Made by a program: the position numbers and the translations under genes. A DNA stretch of 64,000 nt, taken from Deinandra increscens subsp. villosa (lineage: Eukaryota; Streptophyta; Magnoliopsida; Asterales; Asteraceae). A model generated the notes under the pieces. That model did no database searches, had not been told where the DNA came from, and saw only the letters and a list, made by a program, of their open reading frames with translations. The stretch lies in assembly GCA_039602395.1 (NCBI GenBank), contig JBCNJP010000040.1, positions 131,175 to 195,174 of the forward strand, given 5' to 3'. Every line of letters begins with the position of its first letter. Position 1 is the stretch's first letter. Below are positions 1-11,592 of this stretch, in pieces.

Positions 1-2
1 AG

Positions 3-335
3 TTGAGAGAGATTATGAACCCTTCAAGGGCTGAGCATTTGCTAAGGCTAAGCATTGAAACCAGAGTGACTGAAAGCAGAATACTTTCCCAATCCCAGGT
101 TGACACTGACAATGAAGAAGAAGAACCTGTTAGTGAGATTAAGTTCTTCATTTGGGAAGAAGAGGAAAAGCTATTCTATGTTCACAGAGCCGATGGCACC
201 TTCACTATCCATGAGTCTATCTCTGTTCAAGATGAATGGAGTGAACAAGACTGGAAATCATTCAAGAATGTGAAGGTGACCAAAACAAACTCTAAGGAGT
301 TGTCTCAAGTCACTGGTGCCAGCATCAAGTCTTAA
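3..335 (+). CDS. C-terminal ORF fragment just before an LTR, function not recognised
   Basis: The reading frame is open from the window edge to a TAA at 333-335 (about 110 residues), so only the C-terminal part is seen. It is rich in Glu and Asp (EEEE runs near residues 38-41 and 52-55) and ends in a Lys/Ser/Thr-rich tail. No retroviral motif is visible. It lies about 90 bases before a polypurine tract and an LTR, the usual place for the end of a copia polyprotein or an extra 3' ORF. I infer it is part of that element; a host gene tail is the alternative. Confidence 0.4.
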   Translation: MREIMNPSRAEHLLRLSIETRVTESRILSQSQVDTDNEEEEPVSEIKFFIWEEEEKLFYVHRADGTFTIHESISVQDEWSEQDWKSFKNVKVTKTNSKELSQVTGASIKS

Positions 336-427
336 ATCAGCAAGTCAAGGAGAAGAATAATTTTTGGGTACAAGTCGATTTTGAAGATAAACATTGGAAT
401 AGAAGATTAATTTGACAGCATCAGCTT

Positions 428-437
428 AGGGGGAGAT
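428..437 (+). promoter_or_regulatory. polypurine tract of an LTR retrotransposon
   Basis: The string AGGGGGAGAT lies directly before TGTAAGG, the start of the LTR. This is the normal plus-strand primer site of plant copia elements. Confidence 0.7.
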
Positions 438-988
438 TGTAAGGAATCTAAAGCTTAGAAGATTTCCGACTGAAAGCCAAGTTTGTAAAGTTCCGGCTGA
501 AGTGAAGTTGAAGCGGAATTCTCATTTCAAGCGGAACTGGCAGTTCAAGCGGAAAGAAGCAGTTTTGTCTTTAAGTGAATATTCCGGGTGAACTCGATTA
601 TCCATCAGATAATGAGTTCAACCTGACTTTTCCTGAGATGTCTTTTCAGCAAGTCCAATCCTGCAAAAGCTTCTCGTTTGCTTCTACATCTGCCCAAGCC
701 GCTCTCCCGAAGTAGTATGTCGCTGATCACACGCAAGATATTCCTATTGTCGATGTTTATTCTTTTGGTAGTTTGTATTTGACTTTATTTTGTACGATCT
801 AGATTAGATCGCATGAGATCAATGGCTGTCATTGATCTCATCAGCACTATATATAGCTTAGTTAGCTTCTTGTTTACACATCATGATCATCGATCGAAAA
901 CTTGTAATAGTGAAGCTTTGAGTTAATGCAAATAGTGCCGAGTATTTCTTACTTTGTTGTGACTATCTTTTGCAATCAAGCATTTACA
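438..988 (+). mobile_element. LTR (551 bp), 3' or solo, plus orientation
   Basis: The segment begins TGTAAGGAATC after a polypurine tract and ends AGCATTTACA, giving TG...CA ends. A TATATATA box lies at 848-855, about 140 bp from the end, consistent with a U3-R border. No partner LTR is in the window because the element body lies to the left. The right end was placed by the TG...CA rule only. Confidence 0.6.
814..855 (+). promoter_or_regulatory. LTR promoter: 11-bp inverted repeat next to TATA box
   Basis: TGAGATCAATG (814-824) and CATTGATCTCA (830-840) are perfect inverted arms around a 5-nt spacer. TATATATA follows at 848-855. Confidence 0.55.
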
Positions 989-1195
989 TTTTTTCAAGAG
1001 AACACATATAGCTTAGGTAAAGAGAAATATAACTTTAATTCCATAGGGTTATATTTGCAAGTAAAAGGGTTTCTTGTTTAGTTAACTTGGTTTAACAACG
1101 ATCCTACAGCCTTTAAATCAGATACTCAGATGCCCAAAGAATAGTGAATTAGATGGAAAGTGAAGTTTTGAGCATTTATTCACCTAAGCTAACTA

Positions 1196-1268
1196 ATTTT
1201 TTCTTTTTCTTTTTCTATTTTTTTTTTCATTTTTTCATTTTTTTTCTTCTTTTTTTTCTTTTTTTTAT
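1196..1268. repeat. polypyrimidine (T-rich) low-complexity tract
   Basis: About 70 bases are almost only T with scattered C, and sometimes A, broken into TTTTTC-like units. Confidence 0.8.
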
Positions 1269-1304
1269 TATAATTGGTTAATTTTAACTATGCTTACCAA
1301 CGAA

Positions 1305-1454
1305 CATCATCAGAGATACTCTTTTGCGAGATGCTATCCTCAAAATCGTACGTGAGTATTTTGCCCACGAGATCCAGGACATCATCAGAGGCACGCTGCT
1401 ACAGGATACTATCCTCAGAATTGTACGTGAGTATTTTGTCCCTTCACTCTAAAA
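1305..1454. repeat. two-copy 75-bp tandem repeat
   Basis: CATCATCAGAG recurs at 1305 and 1380, and GAT(G/A)CTATCCTCA recurs at 1330 and 1405, so the period is 75 bp. Because 75 is a multiple of 3, a short frame stays open; I do not call it a gene. Confidence 0.7.
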
Positions 1455-2020
1455 TTATTAACTATTTTATTACCTAATATGCTCAATTATGGAAAGATGG
1501 GGTGCCACTTCATTGATGTGCCAAATTATTCTAAGGACATAAGAGTTTCTAACCTAGAGTGGTCTTTTTCCTCCTACTCATTAGTTTCAATATTCTTATC
1601 ACCCCTAAAATGGGAACCCACTAGCAGACCGATTTAATTATATATTTATACAACAATAAACACAATGGGATAATTAAGCTTTACAAAATCAGTTGGGCCT
1701 ACGGACACATCACAAATTAGATATATTTTTCATTCTCTCCTTTTCTACCACTTTTCCCATTTCTTTATTTATATTTATTTTTGAAAACTGATTCCCAATT
1801 GTACTATCATTTTCCATGATTTTGCAAGTTATTCCAAAGACATTTTTTAATTTTCTAATTTTTTTTGGATTTTAATTTTTTTTAAAAGACTTAAAACACA
1901 AACACTATAAAACCTAAAAACAAAAATCTTTTTGGATTTTTATGTTTTTTTTAATTTTTTGAATTTTTATTTTTTCAAAAATAAAACAAAACTACCTACA
2001 AATTTAAAACTGACGTCTTG

Positions 2021-2034
2021 TCCCCCTCCCCACA
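2021..2034 (-). promoter_or_regulatory. polypurine tract of the Athila-type element
   Basis: On the minus strand this reads GTGTGGGGAGGGGGA. It follows the end of the env-position ORF by about 450 bases, the position expected for the plus-strand primer. Confidence 0.55.
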
Positions 2035-2481
2035 CTTAAGTTCAACATTGTCCTCAATGTGATAGACGAACACGCACACAATTATACCGACACAAAATAA
2101 AATAAAACGAAAGAAAATTTAAAATAAAAATAAAAATAAACAGATACAAGTTGGAACAGACTCCCCTGATATGCTCGTGAAATCTACTCGAAAGTCGTGC
2201 CAACTACTCCCTTCCACAAACTGCTGAAGCTCATCTCATGCCAAACACAAATAGGCCAAATAATCGCCCTGATCGACTATAACATATTCTAATCATCACA
2301 AACAAATCCATCATATCATCATATATATCAAAATAATAACAACCACCTCAATCGGTTATCCCGTACATGAACCCATAGTATAATATAATATTAAGTACAG
2401 ACCAGTATCATGAAAACAAAATAACCAAAAGAAAAGTACAAGGATAGAAAGTAAACCGATTGAGTGATGTGTTTGCAATCT

Positions 2482-3906
2482 CTAATCTGCCTCCTCGTCT
2501 CCAGCACCAGTCATCTCCTCGTCATGCGTCCCAGAACTACCCGCACCATCTCCAGTCTCTGCACCTGCATCTCCAGACTCACCAGCCCCATCTCTCATCC
2601 TCTCTCTATATATCTCTGGAATCATACCCTGAGACAACATCTGTAACCTCAACATCCCCTCAAGTCTATCAAACCGCTCATCAATCCGCTGATCAATGTG
2701 ATCCATCAGCTGATCCCTCAACACCAATAGCGTCATCGACTCTGGCCTCGGCTCTCTCCGCGCATGTGTCGGATGAGGGCGCTCCACACTGAATGTAACT
2801 CGCTGTCTGTGTGGTGGAACAACCCTCTGCATCACCTCCGCGGCCTTAGTACCCGTCGGAGGATGCTCAACAAAACCATCCCTCATCGGCACATAAGCCG
2901 GAGGGTCCTGCAACGATACCATACCTGCAGCCCTCAGATTAGTCAACCCAAATTTAACAGTCCTAGGTCCCCTCGTCAGATGTGTCTCATGATAGCTCTG
3001 AAAACCCCCCACATGATGGGCTATCCTCGTAATATATGGGCCCATATCCATCCGAGAAGTAACACCTCCGCGACGAATCCTCTGAAAAGATAATAACATC
3101 ACATAAGCAAGTTTGAGGTCATGTGGCCCCATAATCGCCCGCATGCAAACCAGATCCAATCGGTTACACTTGTCGGCCCCAGACTTAAGTCCGACAAGTG
3201 TGCATGCAATAATCCTGTGCAGATAACGAATAACAGGATCCCGGATAAGTGATGCCGGTACAGACGCAGCGTAATCACAATCGGCGATCGTCCTCCGAAA
3301 TGTCGCTATCTGACCATCAGTAATGCCCTGGGGATGCAGTCTCTGGAAGTAACCTCTCGATGCTGACTCAAAGGCCGGCGACTCCACCTCAGCCTGAGTA
3401 TAAAACCCTGTAGCCACTGCAAACTGCTGAATACTCAACTCATACACCTGTCGTCCTAACGAGAATGAAACTGCGTACAACTCAGAAAAACGACCAGAAT
3501 CCAATCAGAACGTAGAATGGAACTCCGATGTCAGCTCCCTATACTGCCTATCTCCACATGCCAACACCTGCCTCCATCTAGGCGTCAACCAAGCCTCAAT
3601 CCTCTGCCTCCCGCCTAATGTATCTAGCAAACCCCAATTGAATGTCCTACACTGCAACAACTCAATATCTAACAACCTCTCGCACTGCGTGTACTCGGGC
3701 GTCCCCTCAACAAACTGTAGCAACGTGTGCTCTCCTAACACTCTCTCGTCCTCCGGAATAGGATCAGCAGCATGTTCAGGCAACACCTCCTCGTGACGAT
3801 AGTCGATCGTCCTCGCTCGCCTCTGAATGACCACCGGCTCACTCGGCTCTCCGCGCGGCCGCTTAGGCGGCCCTCGTGCTCCTCGACCTGGCGGACGCTA
3901 AGCCAT
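2482..3906 (-). pseudogene. Athila-type env-position ORF (ORF-1/ORF-2-like protein), two in-frame stops
   Basis: One minus-strand frame runs from an ATG at 3904-3906 to 2482, about 475 codons. It is broken only by TAG at codon 3 (3898-3900) and TGA at 3505-3507. The N-terminus is rich in Arg/Pro. The middle contains a long conserved-looking block (LGRQVYELSIQQFAVATGFY, then HRIIACTLVG and DLVCMRAIMG). The C-terminus is Asp/Glu/Gly-rich. The position after integrase and the general look match the protein family annotated in plants as Arabidopsis retrotransposon ORF-1 (ATHILA). Function is unknown; an envelope role has been suggested from position only. I see no clear signal peptide or membrane segment in this copy. 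Confidence 0.65.
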
Positions 3907-5037
3907 CTCTGCAACACAACTATTAGGAACACAGAATAACAATAATCACAGATCACGGCCCAAAATTCACTAATCAATCAAATTTGTTCAAAACAGGGGC
4001 CGCATCGTTCCGCGAGGAGGAATCCTCAGCCCTCGCGACACGACGCCCAAATAAAACTTGAAACCCTAATTTCATAGCCAGATCGTGGCGCGAGGGTCAC
4101 GAGAAGGGGCTCGCGACACGATCCCTAATCCGATGGTAAATTTCCCGGCCCCTTTCATTCAATCCCAAACTAAAACCTGCACTCCCGAGCATATAACAAC
4201 ACCTTCCCAGTCATTCCGAACCTAATTCTCACCAAGTTTTCACGAATTTACGCCAAACTACAAAAACTTAACTAACTCTAACCTACCTAAAATTTCAAAC
4301 GAACAACGAGTCTCGAAAAAAAATGAACCTACCAGGTAGCAGTTGAAAATCGAGTAAAATCAAAGAGACGGTGTTCGGTGGCGGTGGTGAACGCGACAGA
4401 AACTCCGGTGGTGATGAGTGCCGATGATGATGATGCGACGCACCGGTGCTGTGTGGTGGTGGCGATGCCGGCGGTCGCGGTGGTGGACGGCGGTGTGGTG
4501 AATAGTGTTGATGTGGATGTGGGGGTTTCTTGGTGGATGATGGTGGAGAACGGTGGTGGGGGTGATGTTTAGGTCAAATGACCGAAACCCGTTTAAAGGT
4601 TATTTTTTTTTCAAAATTTTTGACACGGATCGTGCCGCGAGGTTTCTTATGGGAAACTGTCGCGCCACGATCCCTAATTTGGATTTCTCTATACGGTAAA
4701 GAAACGCGTCGTGGCGCGAGGAGAAATACTCAACCCTCGCGCCACGACCTGAGCTACAATGGCAGACAATTTTTTCAATTTGTGAAGTATTTGACCACTT
4801 TTGTGCGTTTTCTTTCGCACCACCACCGACACTTATGTTTCTGAGTAAAGCTATCCTGAACATACCTGGAATGTCTCTGTTGTCCTTGGTTTCTCCTTGA
4901 CTCTCGAACTTTTTAAAATTTCAACTAATAAAAAGAAAATCACGAAAACAAAAAAAAAATAAACAAAACGAAACAAAATCCGGGTTGCCTCTCGTTTAGT
5001 GCTAACTTTAACGTCTTCAGCCAGACGGTACTACTCT
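3907..5037 (-). other. pol to env-position spacer with four GC-rich palindromes
   Basis: No real gene lies in this spacer. It holds a GTGG-rich block at 4375-4570 and four copies of a GC-rich inverted repeat listed separately. It would form the leader of any subgenomic RNA for the env-position ORF. Confidence 0.6.
4001..4748. repeat. four copies of a GC-rich hairpin motif (TCGTGGCGCGAGG / CCTCGCGCCACGA)
   Basis: The arm pairs are 4004-4017 with 4031-4044, 4081-4096 with 4110-4123, 4627-4642 with 4660-4673, and 4708-4721 with 4735-4748. Arms are 13-16 bases, spacers 13-17 bases, with at most a few mismatches. A fifth copy lies in the leader before gag at 11410-11450. Confidence 0.8.
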
Positions 5038-6255
5038 TCACGCTTTCTCGAAGCCCGGATGTGTATACGGAGGTGCTAGAAAGTAATCATCTTTATCCAC
5101 CTTCCCATGAATATCTGCAGAATCCACATAAGGCTTTAAGCGATGTCCATTCACAACTTGCCTCAAATGATTGTCAAGATATTCAATCTCCACATTACCA
5201 TACTCTCCCACTCTAATCACCACATACGGACCCGTCCATTTAGTCTTCAACTTATCGGGAAACAACTTCAATCGAGAATTAAATAACCACACTTTTTGTC
5301 CCGGCTTGAACTCCGTCAACCTCAACTTCGCACCATGGTATTTCTTCATTCTTTCTTTGTAGGCCGATGCGGAATCATACGCTTCAGCCCGCAACTCCTC
5401 CAATTCACACAAATTCAACTTCCTTTGTCTTCTCGCTTCATCATAATCCACATTCAATTCTTTGATCGCCCAATATGCTCGATGAGCAATCTCCACTGGT
5501 AGATGACATCCTTTACCGTAAACCAACCTATACGGAGTCATCCCAATAAGCGTCTTGTATGTCGTGCGATACGCCCATAAAGCGTCATCCAACTTGATTG
5601 CCCAATCCTTTCGGTTGGGTCGCATTGTTTTCTGTAAAATCTCTTTGACCTGCCTGTTTGACACTTCAACTTGACCGCTCGTTTGCGGGTGATAAGGTGT
5701 TGCAATTCTGTGGTCTACTCCATATCGCTTGAGAAGCTTGCTAAACCAAAAATTCTTAAAGTGTGATCCCCCATCACTGATAATCACCCGGGGAACCCCA
5801 AACCTCACAAAAATATTCGACTGAACAAACTTACATACCACCTTGCTGTCATTGGTCTAGGTTGCGATTGCTTCCACCCACTTCGATACGTAATCAACGG
5901 CTACCAGAATATAAGCAAACCCATGGGAATTTGGAAATGGCCCCATGAAATCGATCCCCCAAACATCAAACAAATCCACTATCAAAATCGGTTGCATGGG
6001 CATTTCATTACGCTTTGAGATACTTCCCATTTGTTGACACCGATTACAGGGCCTTGCAAACTCATGAGCATCTTTAAAAACCGTTGGCCAATATAAACCT
6101 GATGATAATACCCGACGTCCCGTTTTCTGACCACTGAAGTGTCCTCCACACGCTGATTCGTGGAGCAGACTCAAGATACTCGGCACTTCTTCACTTGGTA
6201 CACATATTCGAATGATCTGATCGGGACTATCTTGAACAAATCTGGCTCGTCCCAC
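5038..6255 (-). pseudogene. pol: gypsy integrase (one in-frame stop)
   Basis: The frame holds an HHCC zinc-binding head (HESACGGHFSGQKT ... CNRCQQMG), the catalytic core with Asp in WGIDFMGPFP, and after a TAG at 5857-5859 the second Asp in VIISDGGSHFKN. The catalytic Glu lies in TSGQVEVSNRQ. The C-terminal part (FKPGQKVWLFNSRLKLFPDK, KTKWTGPYVV) is the GPY/F module of Ty3/gypsy integrases. The enzyme would insert element cDNA into chromosomes. The TAG between the first Asp and the second Asp kills this copy. Confidence 0.85.
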
Positions 6256-6824
6256 ACATATTGTCTCACTTGAGCCTTAAACTGCATCTTCTGCCTGGAT
6301 GTCCAATGATCTGGTAATGTACCTGCAGCCAAAAAATTAACAATATGAGCATACCAAGGTAGTGTAGAAACAGAAAGTAAATGCTCATCAGGGAATGTCT
6401 CATTGATCCCCATGCTATCTCCATCTTCAATGTGTGGCAGTCTAGACAGGTGATCTGCTACCACGTTCTCTGTCCCTTTCTTGTCACGAATCTCTAGGTT
6501 GAATTCTTGCAGCAACAGAATCCACTGAATCAGCCTCGGTTTAGCGTCCTTTCTCTCCATCAAATATCTGACTGCGCTGTGGTCTGAATACATAATCACC
6601 TTGCTCCCCCAAATGTAAGACCTGAATTTATCAAGAGCAAAAACAACTGCAAGCAACTCTTTTTCAGTAGTAGTGTAATTCAATTGTGCCCCATCTAGAG
6701 TTTTACTTGCATAATAAATTACCACCGGTTTCTTGTCTACCTGTTGACCCAAAACTGCCCCGATCGCGAAATCACTCGCATCACACATTATTTCAAAAGG
6801 ACGTGACCAATCGGGTGCTTGCAA
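6171..6824 (-). pseudogene. pol: gypsy RNase H domain
   Basis: The ORF begins with DWSRPFEIMCDASDFAIGAV, the usual start of the gypsy RNase H domain, with the catalytic Asp in CDASD. YYASKTLDGAQLNYTTTEKE and YSDHSAVRYL follow, giving Glu and Asp. It then runs into the linker before integrase (KGTENVVADHLSRL). It is in another frame from both the RT part and the integrase part, so at least two frameshifts flank it. Role: degrades RNA in the RNA-DNA hybrid during reverse transcription. Confidence 0.85.
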
Positions 6825-7705
6825 TTAAATTATTTTTCAAAGTGTTAAAAGCATTTAGACACTCATCATTAAAATCAAATGGTTCATCTTTAAGCAACAA
6901 TTTGCAAAGAGGTTTTGTAATTTTACTGAAATCTTTGATAAACCTCCTATAGAAACCGGTGTGCCCCAGAAAAGCCCTTACTCCCTTAACATTGGTCGGG
7001 GGTGGCAAAGTCGAGATAACTTTAATTTCTGCCCGGTCCACTTCCATCCCCCGAATCGACAAAAACATGGCCCAAAACAATACCCTCTCTGACCATAAAG
7101 TGACTCTTCTCCCAACTCAAAACCAAATTAGTTTCAATGCATCTATCCAAAACCTTGGTCAATTGATCTAAAAAAGCTTCAAAAGATGTGCCAAAAATTG
7201 AAAGATCGTCCATAAAAATTTCCAAAGAATTCCCGACCATGTCAGAAAAAATTGCCATCATACATCTTTGAAAAGTTGCCGGGGCATTGCACACCCCAAA
7301 TGGCATTCTCCTAAAAGCAAAAGTACCATAAGGGCATGTGAAAGTGGTCTTTTGTTGGTCCTCAGGGTGGATGGCTATTTGGTTGTACCCCGAGTAACCG
7401 TCTAGAAAACAATAATATACCTGACCAGACAATTTCTCAATGATTTGATCGATAAAGGGCAACGGAAAATGGTCCTTAGAAGTCGCGGTGTTCAATTTCC
7501 TATAATCAATGTAAATTCTCCACCCAGTTACAGGCCGGGTGGCTATTTCCTCACCTTTTTCGTTTCTGATGATCTGAATGCCTGCTTTCTTCGGGACCGT
7601 TTGTGTTGGACTTACCCATGCACTATCTGAAATCGGGTATATGATGCCCGCGTCCAACCACTTGAGAACCTCCTTCTTGACAACTTCTCGCATGTTGGGG
7701 TTCAA
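6793..7705 (-). pseudogene. pol: gypsy reverse transcriptase, frameshifted
   Basis: The 7022-7705 part holds the fingers and palm: SPTQTVPKKAG, WRIYIDYRKLNTAT, DGYSGYNQI, FGVCNAPATFQRCM, and the active site FMDDLSIFG. It stops shortly after KSHFMVREGIVLGH. The thumb region (GHTGFYRRFIKDFSKITKPL) is open only in another frame at 6793-7080, so a frameshift lies near 7030-7070. Just upstream, a TAG at 7712-7714 interrupts the same frame where Athila-type proteins usually have Gln. Confidence 0.88.
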
Positions 7706-7711
7706 TCTTCT

Positions 7712-8152
7712 CTATGCATCTCTTGCCGGTTTTGCTCCCTCTTCGGTGATTATCTTGTGCATCACAATGGAGGGACTGATGCCATTCAAATCAGCGATCG
7801 TCCATCCTATCGCTGCTCTCCTCTCAGCCAAAACCTTCATCAACGCACTTTCCTGCTCTTCAGATAAACCTGCAGCAATGATAACTGGAAGTTTGTTATT
7901 ATCACCAACAAAAGCATATTTCAAATGTTTTGGTAATTCTTTTAATTCTAAATTAGGAGGTGATTCAAGTGATGGTTGCAATTTCGAATCGATGTGGTCC
8001 GGAAAACTCTCCACATGATAAGCCCAAGGCGGTCTTCGCTCCTGAACAGCTAACAGCTCATGTCTCTCTTCTTCTTCTTCCATCTCCTTCACTACACATG
8101 CATGTTCCCTGCCAAAAATAGCACACTCCTCGGTGGTTCCATCTTCCTCATT
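7712..8152 (-). pseudogene. pol: protease to RT linker of the Athila-type polyprotein
   Basis: The open part at 7712-8092 carries blocks typical of the segment before RT in Athila and Tat elements: LELKELPKHLKYAFVG, LPVIIAAGLS, and AIGWTIADLNGISPSI. It is in frame with the protease part above and the RT part below. It is separated from them by a TGA at 8153-8155 and a TAG at 7712-7714. Confidence 0.75.
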
Positions 8153-8673
8153 TCAAGCAAAATAAGGAGAGACAGTTCCATCAACAACGTCCGCTCGAAA
8201 GCATTCGTCGTCTTCCCGAGGGTCAGTTACATTGCCAAAAATACTCAATCTTATCTTTCTATTACCGAATGTCATGTCAACGATGCCCAGTTTACAATCA
8301 GTTTGTGCATGGATTGTGGCTAAAAATGGCCGACCCAAAATTACCGTTGATTGAGAATCCTTTTCGACTGACACGTAATCTAAAACAAAAAAGTCTACAG
8401 GATAGAAAAACTCATCAACGTTGACAATGACATCCGTTAACACTCCCCGGGGCAGCTTCGGGGTCAAGTCAGCCAAAATCACCGTAGTGTTGGCTTTTTT
8501 CAATGGTCCGAAATCGTATTAATCGTACAAGCTCCCCGATAATATACTGACACTAGCTCCAAGATCCAATAGGGCACGGGTCATTTGAAAATCACCAACT
8601 TGAATGGAAATCATTGGTGCCCCTGGATCTTGCAACTTCTGAGGCAAAATACCTGAAATAATGGCACTCACTT
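8153..8673 (-). pseudogene. pol: retropepsin-like protease, broken
   Basis: The catalytic motif LLDLGASVSILS lies near 8560-8590 on the minus strand (D-L-G variant of D-S/T-G). After a TAA near 8520 the frame continues as PLKKANTTVILADLTPKLPR, then VILGRPFLATIHAQTDCKLG, the conserved flap and C-terminal part of Athila-type proteases. The enzyme would cleave Gag-Pol. The TAA lies between the active site and the rest, so the protein is not made whole. Confidence 0.75.
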
Positions 8674-10641
8674 CTAATTTGCATCAAGTCGTTTTGGGAT
8701 TTTGTAATTACGCTTTTGCGTGCACAATTCTTTCAGGTACTTCGCATAGGCCGGAATTTGTTTAATTGCATCCAAAAGGGGTAAATTAACTTTTACTTGT
8801 TTAAACAAATCCCACATTTCCTCTTGATGCGGCCCCCTTTTTCCCAACTCTTTTTGTTTTCCCGGTTCAATTAATGCTTTAGGAAAAGGGATGGTATTAA
8901 CCTCCACACCCTCTTCCTTTGCTTCTTTTTGACTCTCACCCATTACCCTATTTTTTGATTTTTGAAAAGTGACACGTTTTTTAATCTTAGGGCAAAAAGG
9001 TTCGTTTTTGACCGGTTCTTCATTCTCAAGAATTTTCTCTTCATCATCACTTACCCAATCCTCAACCACCCCATCAACTTGCGTTGGAGATGTCCCCACC
9101 TTATTATCTACTGACTTACCTAACCGTAACGTGGTGACTTTGTTGATCGGCACATGTCTAGAATTATTTGAACTGGACGTCTGATGTTGCGGGTTGAGAT
9201 TCGTGTCGCTGGGTAACTTACCATGGTCTCGTCGTGATAACTGATCGGCTAGTTGGCCGACTTGCCTCTCCAACGCATCCACCGATTTGTTTCTGATCTC
9301 AGTTTCCTTCTTGAACTCCCGCAACTCCTTGAGCGCGTCCTCATGCTTCCTATCCATTCCCTTAATTGCTTCCATCATTGCTGCAAGTTGCGCACTAATC
9401 CTAGCTTCTTGATTTGGTTATTGCTATTGAGTATTCCTTTGTTGCTGACTTCCACCTTGGTTGTAATTATTCCGTTGGTAGCCTCCCGAATTGTTCCCTT
9501 GGAGATTTTAGGATTGTTGGTACTGCTGTCCTCCACCCTACACATAAGAACCTTGAAATTCAGGATTCAATTGATTATTTGCATTACCATACCTGAAGTT
9601 TGTATGATTTCGCATATTCGGATGGTAGGTATTGGAGTTGAAATCAAACGGTTTCCCTTGAACATAGCTCACATCCTCCTGCCCGCTACCTAAAGTAGGA
9701 CAATGATTCGCATAATGTCCCAATTCTCCACATGTTGCGCACATCACGAATGTTGATGCCGCTTTCGCTTCCCCACTTCCACCTTCGACCTTGAGTTGAG
9801 TTAATTGTTTCTCTAACAAGGCACACTTCTTTTCCAAACTCTCATATTTCTCTTCCGCACTATAATCCACCGCCTTTAGTGCTGCTTTTGGTCTTCTAGC
9901 TGATTGGGCATGTCTCCTTGATGTTGTAGACATACGCTCCATGTGAGCCCAATCATCCGCCTCAGGATTTGTGAGAAACGTTCCATTGCTTATTGAAAGT
10001 AAATCCCGAGCATCATCCTGCAACAAACCATCATAAAAACAATGAATTAGATCCCACATTTCAAAACCATGATGAGGACATATACGTAAAAGTTCTTTAA
10101 ATCTAGTAAAGGCTTCGTGAAAAGGCTCCCCTGTTGATTGCTGAAAACCTCTTATAGCTGCTATACCCTCACTGGTCTTACTCATGGGATAATACTCGTC
10201 TAAGAATGCTTCTTGCAACTCCGCCCATGTATGGATGCTTGCGGCGGGTAGACTATCAAACCACCGGCGGGCTCGATCCTTGAGTGTAAAAGAAAACATC
10301 ATCAGTTTAACATTGTCTGTTGTAAAACCTGTTGCCCCGATTGTGCTGCAAGTAGATTCAAAAGATTTTATATTTATGTATGGTTCCTCCGTCCTCTTTC
10401 CATAAAATTTAGGAAAAAACCCCAAGTATTGAAGTTTCACTTCAGATGTCCTATTGTTCTGAGAGACCGGAGTTACAACTACTGACGAACTCGGCATAAT
10501 GATAGGCTTGAAATGGCTCTCAACTCCTTGAGCTCGAGCTGGTGTCACTATCCTCGGAACTCCTCCTTCCATATGAGTCTGATTTCTTCCTTGATTGTTA
10601 GGAACATGAGGTACACCCCTTTGAGGTTGATTCTGACGCAC
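8674..10641 (-). pseudogene. gag: Athila-type gag with several stops
   Basis: One minus-strand frame covers the capsid domain (MMFSFTLKDRARRWFDSLPA, then AFLDEYYPMSKT), a coiled stretch, and a CCHC zinc knuckle CATCGELGHYANHC. It continues as a charged C-terminal part at 8674-9378. Between them, at about 9378-9540, a Gln/Asn-rich linker holds at least four stops, each one C-to-T change away from a Gln codon. Upstream of 10641 the N-terminal part continues in other frames to about 11250. The protein would form the virus-like particle and bind the element RNA. Confidence 0.85.
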
Positions 10642-11254
10642 TGGTTGAGGGTTAACCGGAGGTTGTTGTCGTCGTGGGTTAGCTGGAACTTCCGGTTAAC
10701 CTCTGTATTGATACCCATTGTCTTCATCAGGTTCGTACCACTCTTGATCCCATTGCTCTTCCTGTTGCTTCCAATCTTGTTGACCCCCATTGCCTGCAGC
10801 TCCATACCCGTACCTTTGTTGATCGAACATTGGGTTTGCCAAATGTTGGCCTGGTTGGCATGGTAAAATTGTTGTGGTGGGGGTTGTTGTGGAGCTTGAC
10901 GGAATACAAGTGGTTTTTGTGGAGGGATTGGTTGTCTTCCATGATAGCGGAGATCTTCCGCCTCATGGTGGGATGGTTGGGAGGAATGGTGTGATCTTGG
11001 GTGGTCTTCGGGATGGTGATCAGGGTCTGGGTATGGTCGTCGTTGGAAAGGTTGTTCATCTGGATGTGGAAGTGGGTTTTGTGGATTCTGTGGTTAAGCT
11101 TGCGGTTCTTGCGGATTTGGGTCATTTTGTGGTGGGATGGGCTGGGGTTGGTTCTACATGTCTCTTCTGCTTCTTTGCTCTGCTCGGTTCTGCCGAGCTG
11201 TTCGTTCAATTTCTGGATTGTAGATCAGCGGTGAGTGCTTTTGTGAGTACCTAG
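10642..11254 (-). pseudogene. gag: gag N-terminal region, frame lost
   Basis: This stretch reads as Pro/Gln/Asn/His-rich protein in alternating frames on the minus strand, which fits the poorly conserved N-terminal part of Athila gag. No single frame is open, so I treat it as decayed coding sequence. Confidence 0.45.
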
Positions 11255-11592
11255 TATGCATAAAACTTGCACAAACCTGCAAAACAGTCAAAACAAATCA
11301 AACGGGTCACGTAGCACTGCTCTAGAGGTTGCAAGGAACACGTTAGAAGCAACGAAACACAAAGTTGGGGAGCCAAAAATTGCAAAAACTTTCTGTCCAA
11401 ATCGATCCTATCGTGGCGCGAGGGAACTGAAGAATGGCTCGCGACACGATGCAGGTAAAAATTCCGAATTTTTAATTAAATTTTTTTATAGCAGATTAAA
11501 ATGCAGAGAAAAAGAATAAAACACTATTTTTGTATTTTTGAAAGTTTTTGGAAAACTAAAACAGCTAAATCAACTAACAAATAAGCGCACGA
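11255..11592 (-). other. leader between primer site and gag, with one palindrome
   Basis: No gene is seen. The leader includes the fifth copy of the GC-rich palindrome (11410-11424 with 11438-11450) and an A/T-rich run at 11460-11580. Confidence 0.55.

Larger units (their letters stand above)
989..2020. other. AT-rich non-coding stretch
   Basis: No gene is seen. The stretch contains a T-rich tract, a 75-bp tandem pair and long A/T runs near 1850-1980. If the Athila-type element to the right kept a 3' LTR it should lie here, but nothing matches its 5' LTR (11615-12275) by eye. Confidence 0.5.

Noticed and set aside
1100..2020. 3' LTR of the Athila-type element
   Set aside because: I compared it by eye with 11615-12275 and saw no similarity.
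4378..4572. Val/Asp-rich plus-strand ORF
   Set aside because: GTGG-type low complexity in the spacer of a minus-strand element.
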